Below are positions 10,022 to 10,158 of a stretch of DNA of 10,158 nt, piece by piece. Numbering within the stretch: the first letter of the stretch is position 1; the number at the start of each line of letters is the position of its first letter. The notes beneath the pieces were generated by a model that was given only the letters and a program-made list of their open reading frames with translations, ran no database searches and was not told the DNA's origin. Both the position numbers and the translations under genes were made by a program. The stretch comes from Baffinella frigidus (lineage: Eukaryota > Cryptophyceae > Cryptomonadales > Baffinellaceae), in NCBI GenBank assembly GCA_026770585.1, contig MU646368.1:487898-498055 (forward strand), in the 5' to 3' direction.

Positions 10022-10158
10022 AACTCCTCAACCCCCAACCCCCCAAACCCCTCAACCACTCAACTCCTCAGCCCTCCACCCCCCTAACTCCTCAACCCCT
10101 CAACCACTCAACTCCTCAGCCCTCCACCCCCCTAACCCCTCAACCCCTCAACCCCCAA
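10022..10158. repeat. CAACCCCT-type array with 48-bp higher-order unit
   Basis: aacccctcaaccactcaact with cctcagccctccacccccct repeats as a 48-bp unit at 10051-10098 and 10099-10146 with one mismatch, inside irregular caaccccc words. The array runs off the end of the window. No gene. Confidence 0.9.

Overview
The window is eukaryotic nuclear DNA. There is no dense set of long open frames, and no rRNA, tRNA or bacterial-style gene. Spacers are full of TTTAGGG-type heptamers and their variants (TTTGGGG, TTTCGGG, TTCAGGG, and on the other strand CCCTACA and CCCTCCA). TTTAGGG is the telomere motif of green plants and algae, dinoflagellates and chromerids, so an alga or related protist with a large, repeat-rich genome is the best guess. 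I cannot name the species. The longest open frames run through simple repeats and are not genes.

The hidden coding content is a series of short exon-like blocks, nearly all on the minus strand. Most start after CAG or TAG, several end before GT, and they read as clean peptide. At the high-coordinate end (8.2-9.8 kb) they read as single coils of a right-handed parallel beta-helix: the NEVHNNFHCGIELRDNATA family four times and the ENDVWGNNFGVIVAK family four times. The middle (3.8-5.5 kb) has another beta-helix-like block, NTIECNLESGVKVWYLG...DANTIQ, six times in full, partial or interrupted form. The low-coordinate end carries acidic, Ala/Glu-rich or coiled-coil-like blocks: NLEEMLVTPR twice, ISDAKEL/ENAARVAK, and AEEALRLD twice. 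Read on the minus strand this is one gene, or a decayed tandem copy of one, coding for a beta-helix protein with a charged C-terminal part. Its exons have been amplified together with their intron sequence. Many copies are truncated, often exactly where a heptamer array or a foldback element begins.

The second layer is a dense set of short foldback (MITE-like) elements of about 140-210 bp. They include a 29-bp perfect terminal inverted repeat pair (3363-3521) with a diverged sister (4481-4658), a 26-bp perfect pair (2855-3035), an almost complete palindrome inserted with a TA duplication into one exon copy (3881-4051), and a 162-bp foldback (7533-7694) with an identical 70-bp half copy abutting a telomere-like array (5681-5750). 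Further members lie at 1924-2135, 2139-2305, 4190-4375 and 7295-7430, and two copies of a fourth family face each other at 6484-6815. Several carry a second, nested hairpin.

Layout: 1-600 microsatellite and Ala/Glu exon copies; 600-880 TTTGGGG satellite; 980-1570 tandem repeats with coiled-coil exon copies; 1840-2310 foldback cluster; 2500-3100 NLEEM exon pair with a foldback; 3130-4660 foldbacks between diverged copies of a 'ggctcacaacctgaacgg' spacer; 4670-5270 tandem units of about 210 bp, each with exon plus heptamer array; 5480-5750 long array and half foldback; 5760-7700 unassigned sequence, 95-bp minisatellite and foldbacks; 7800-8240 CCCTACA array and compound microsatellite; 8240-9760 beta-helix exon cassettes; 9760 to the end minisatellites.
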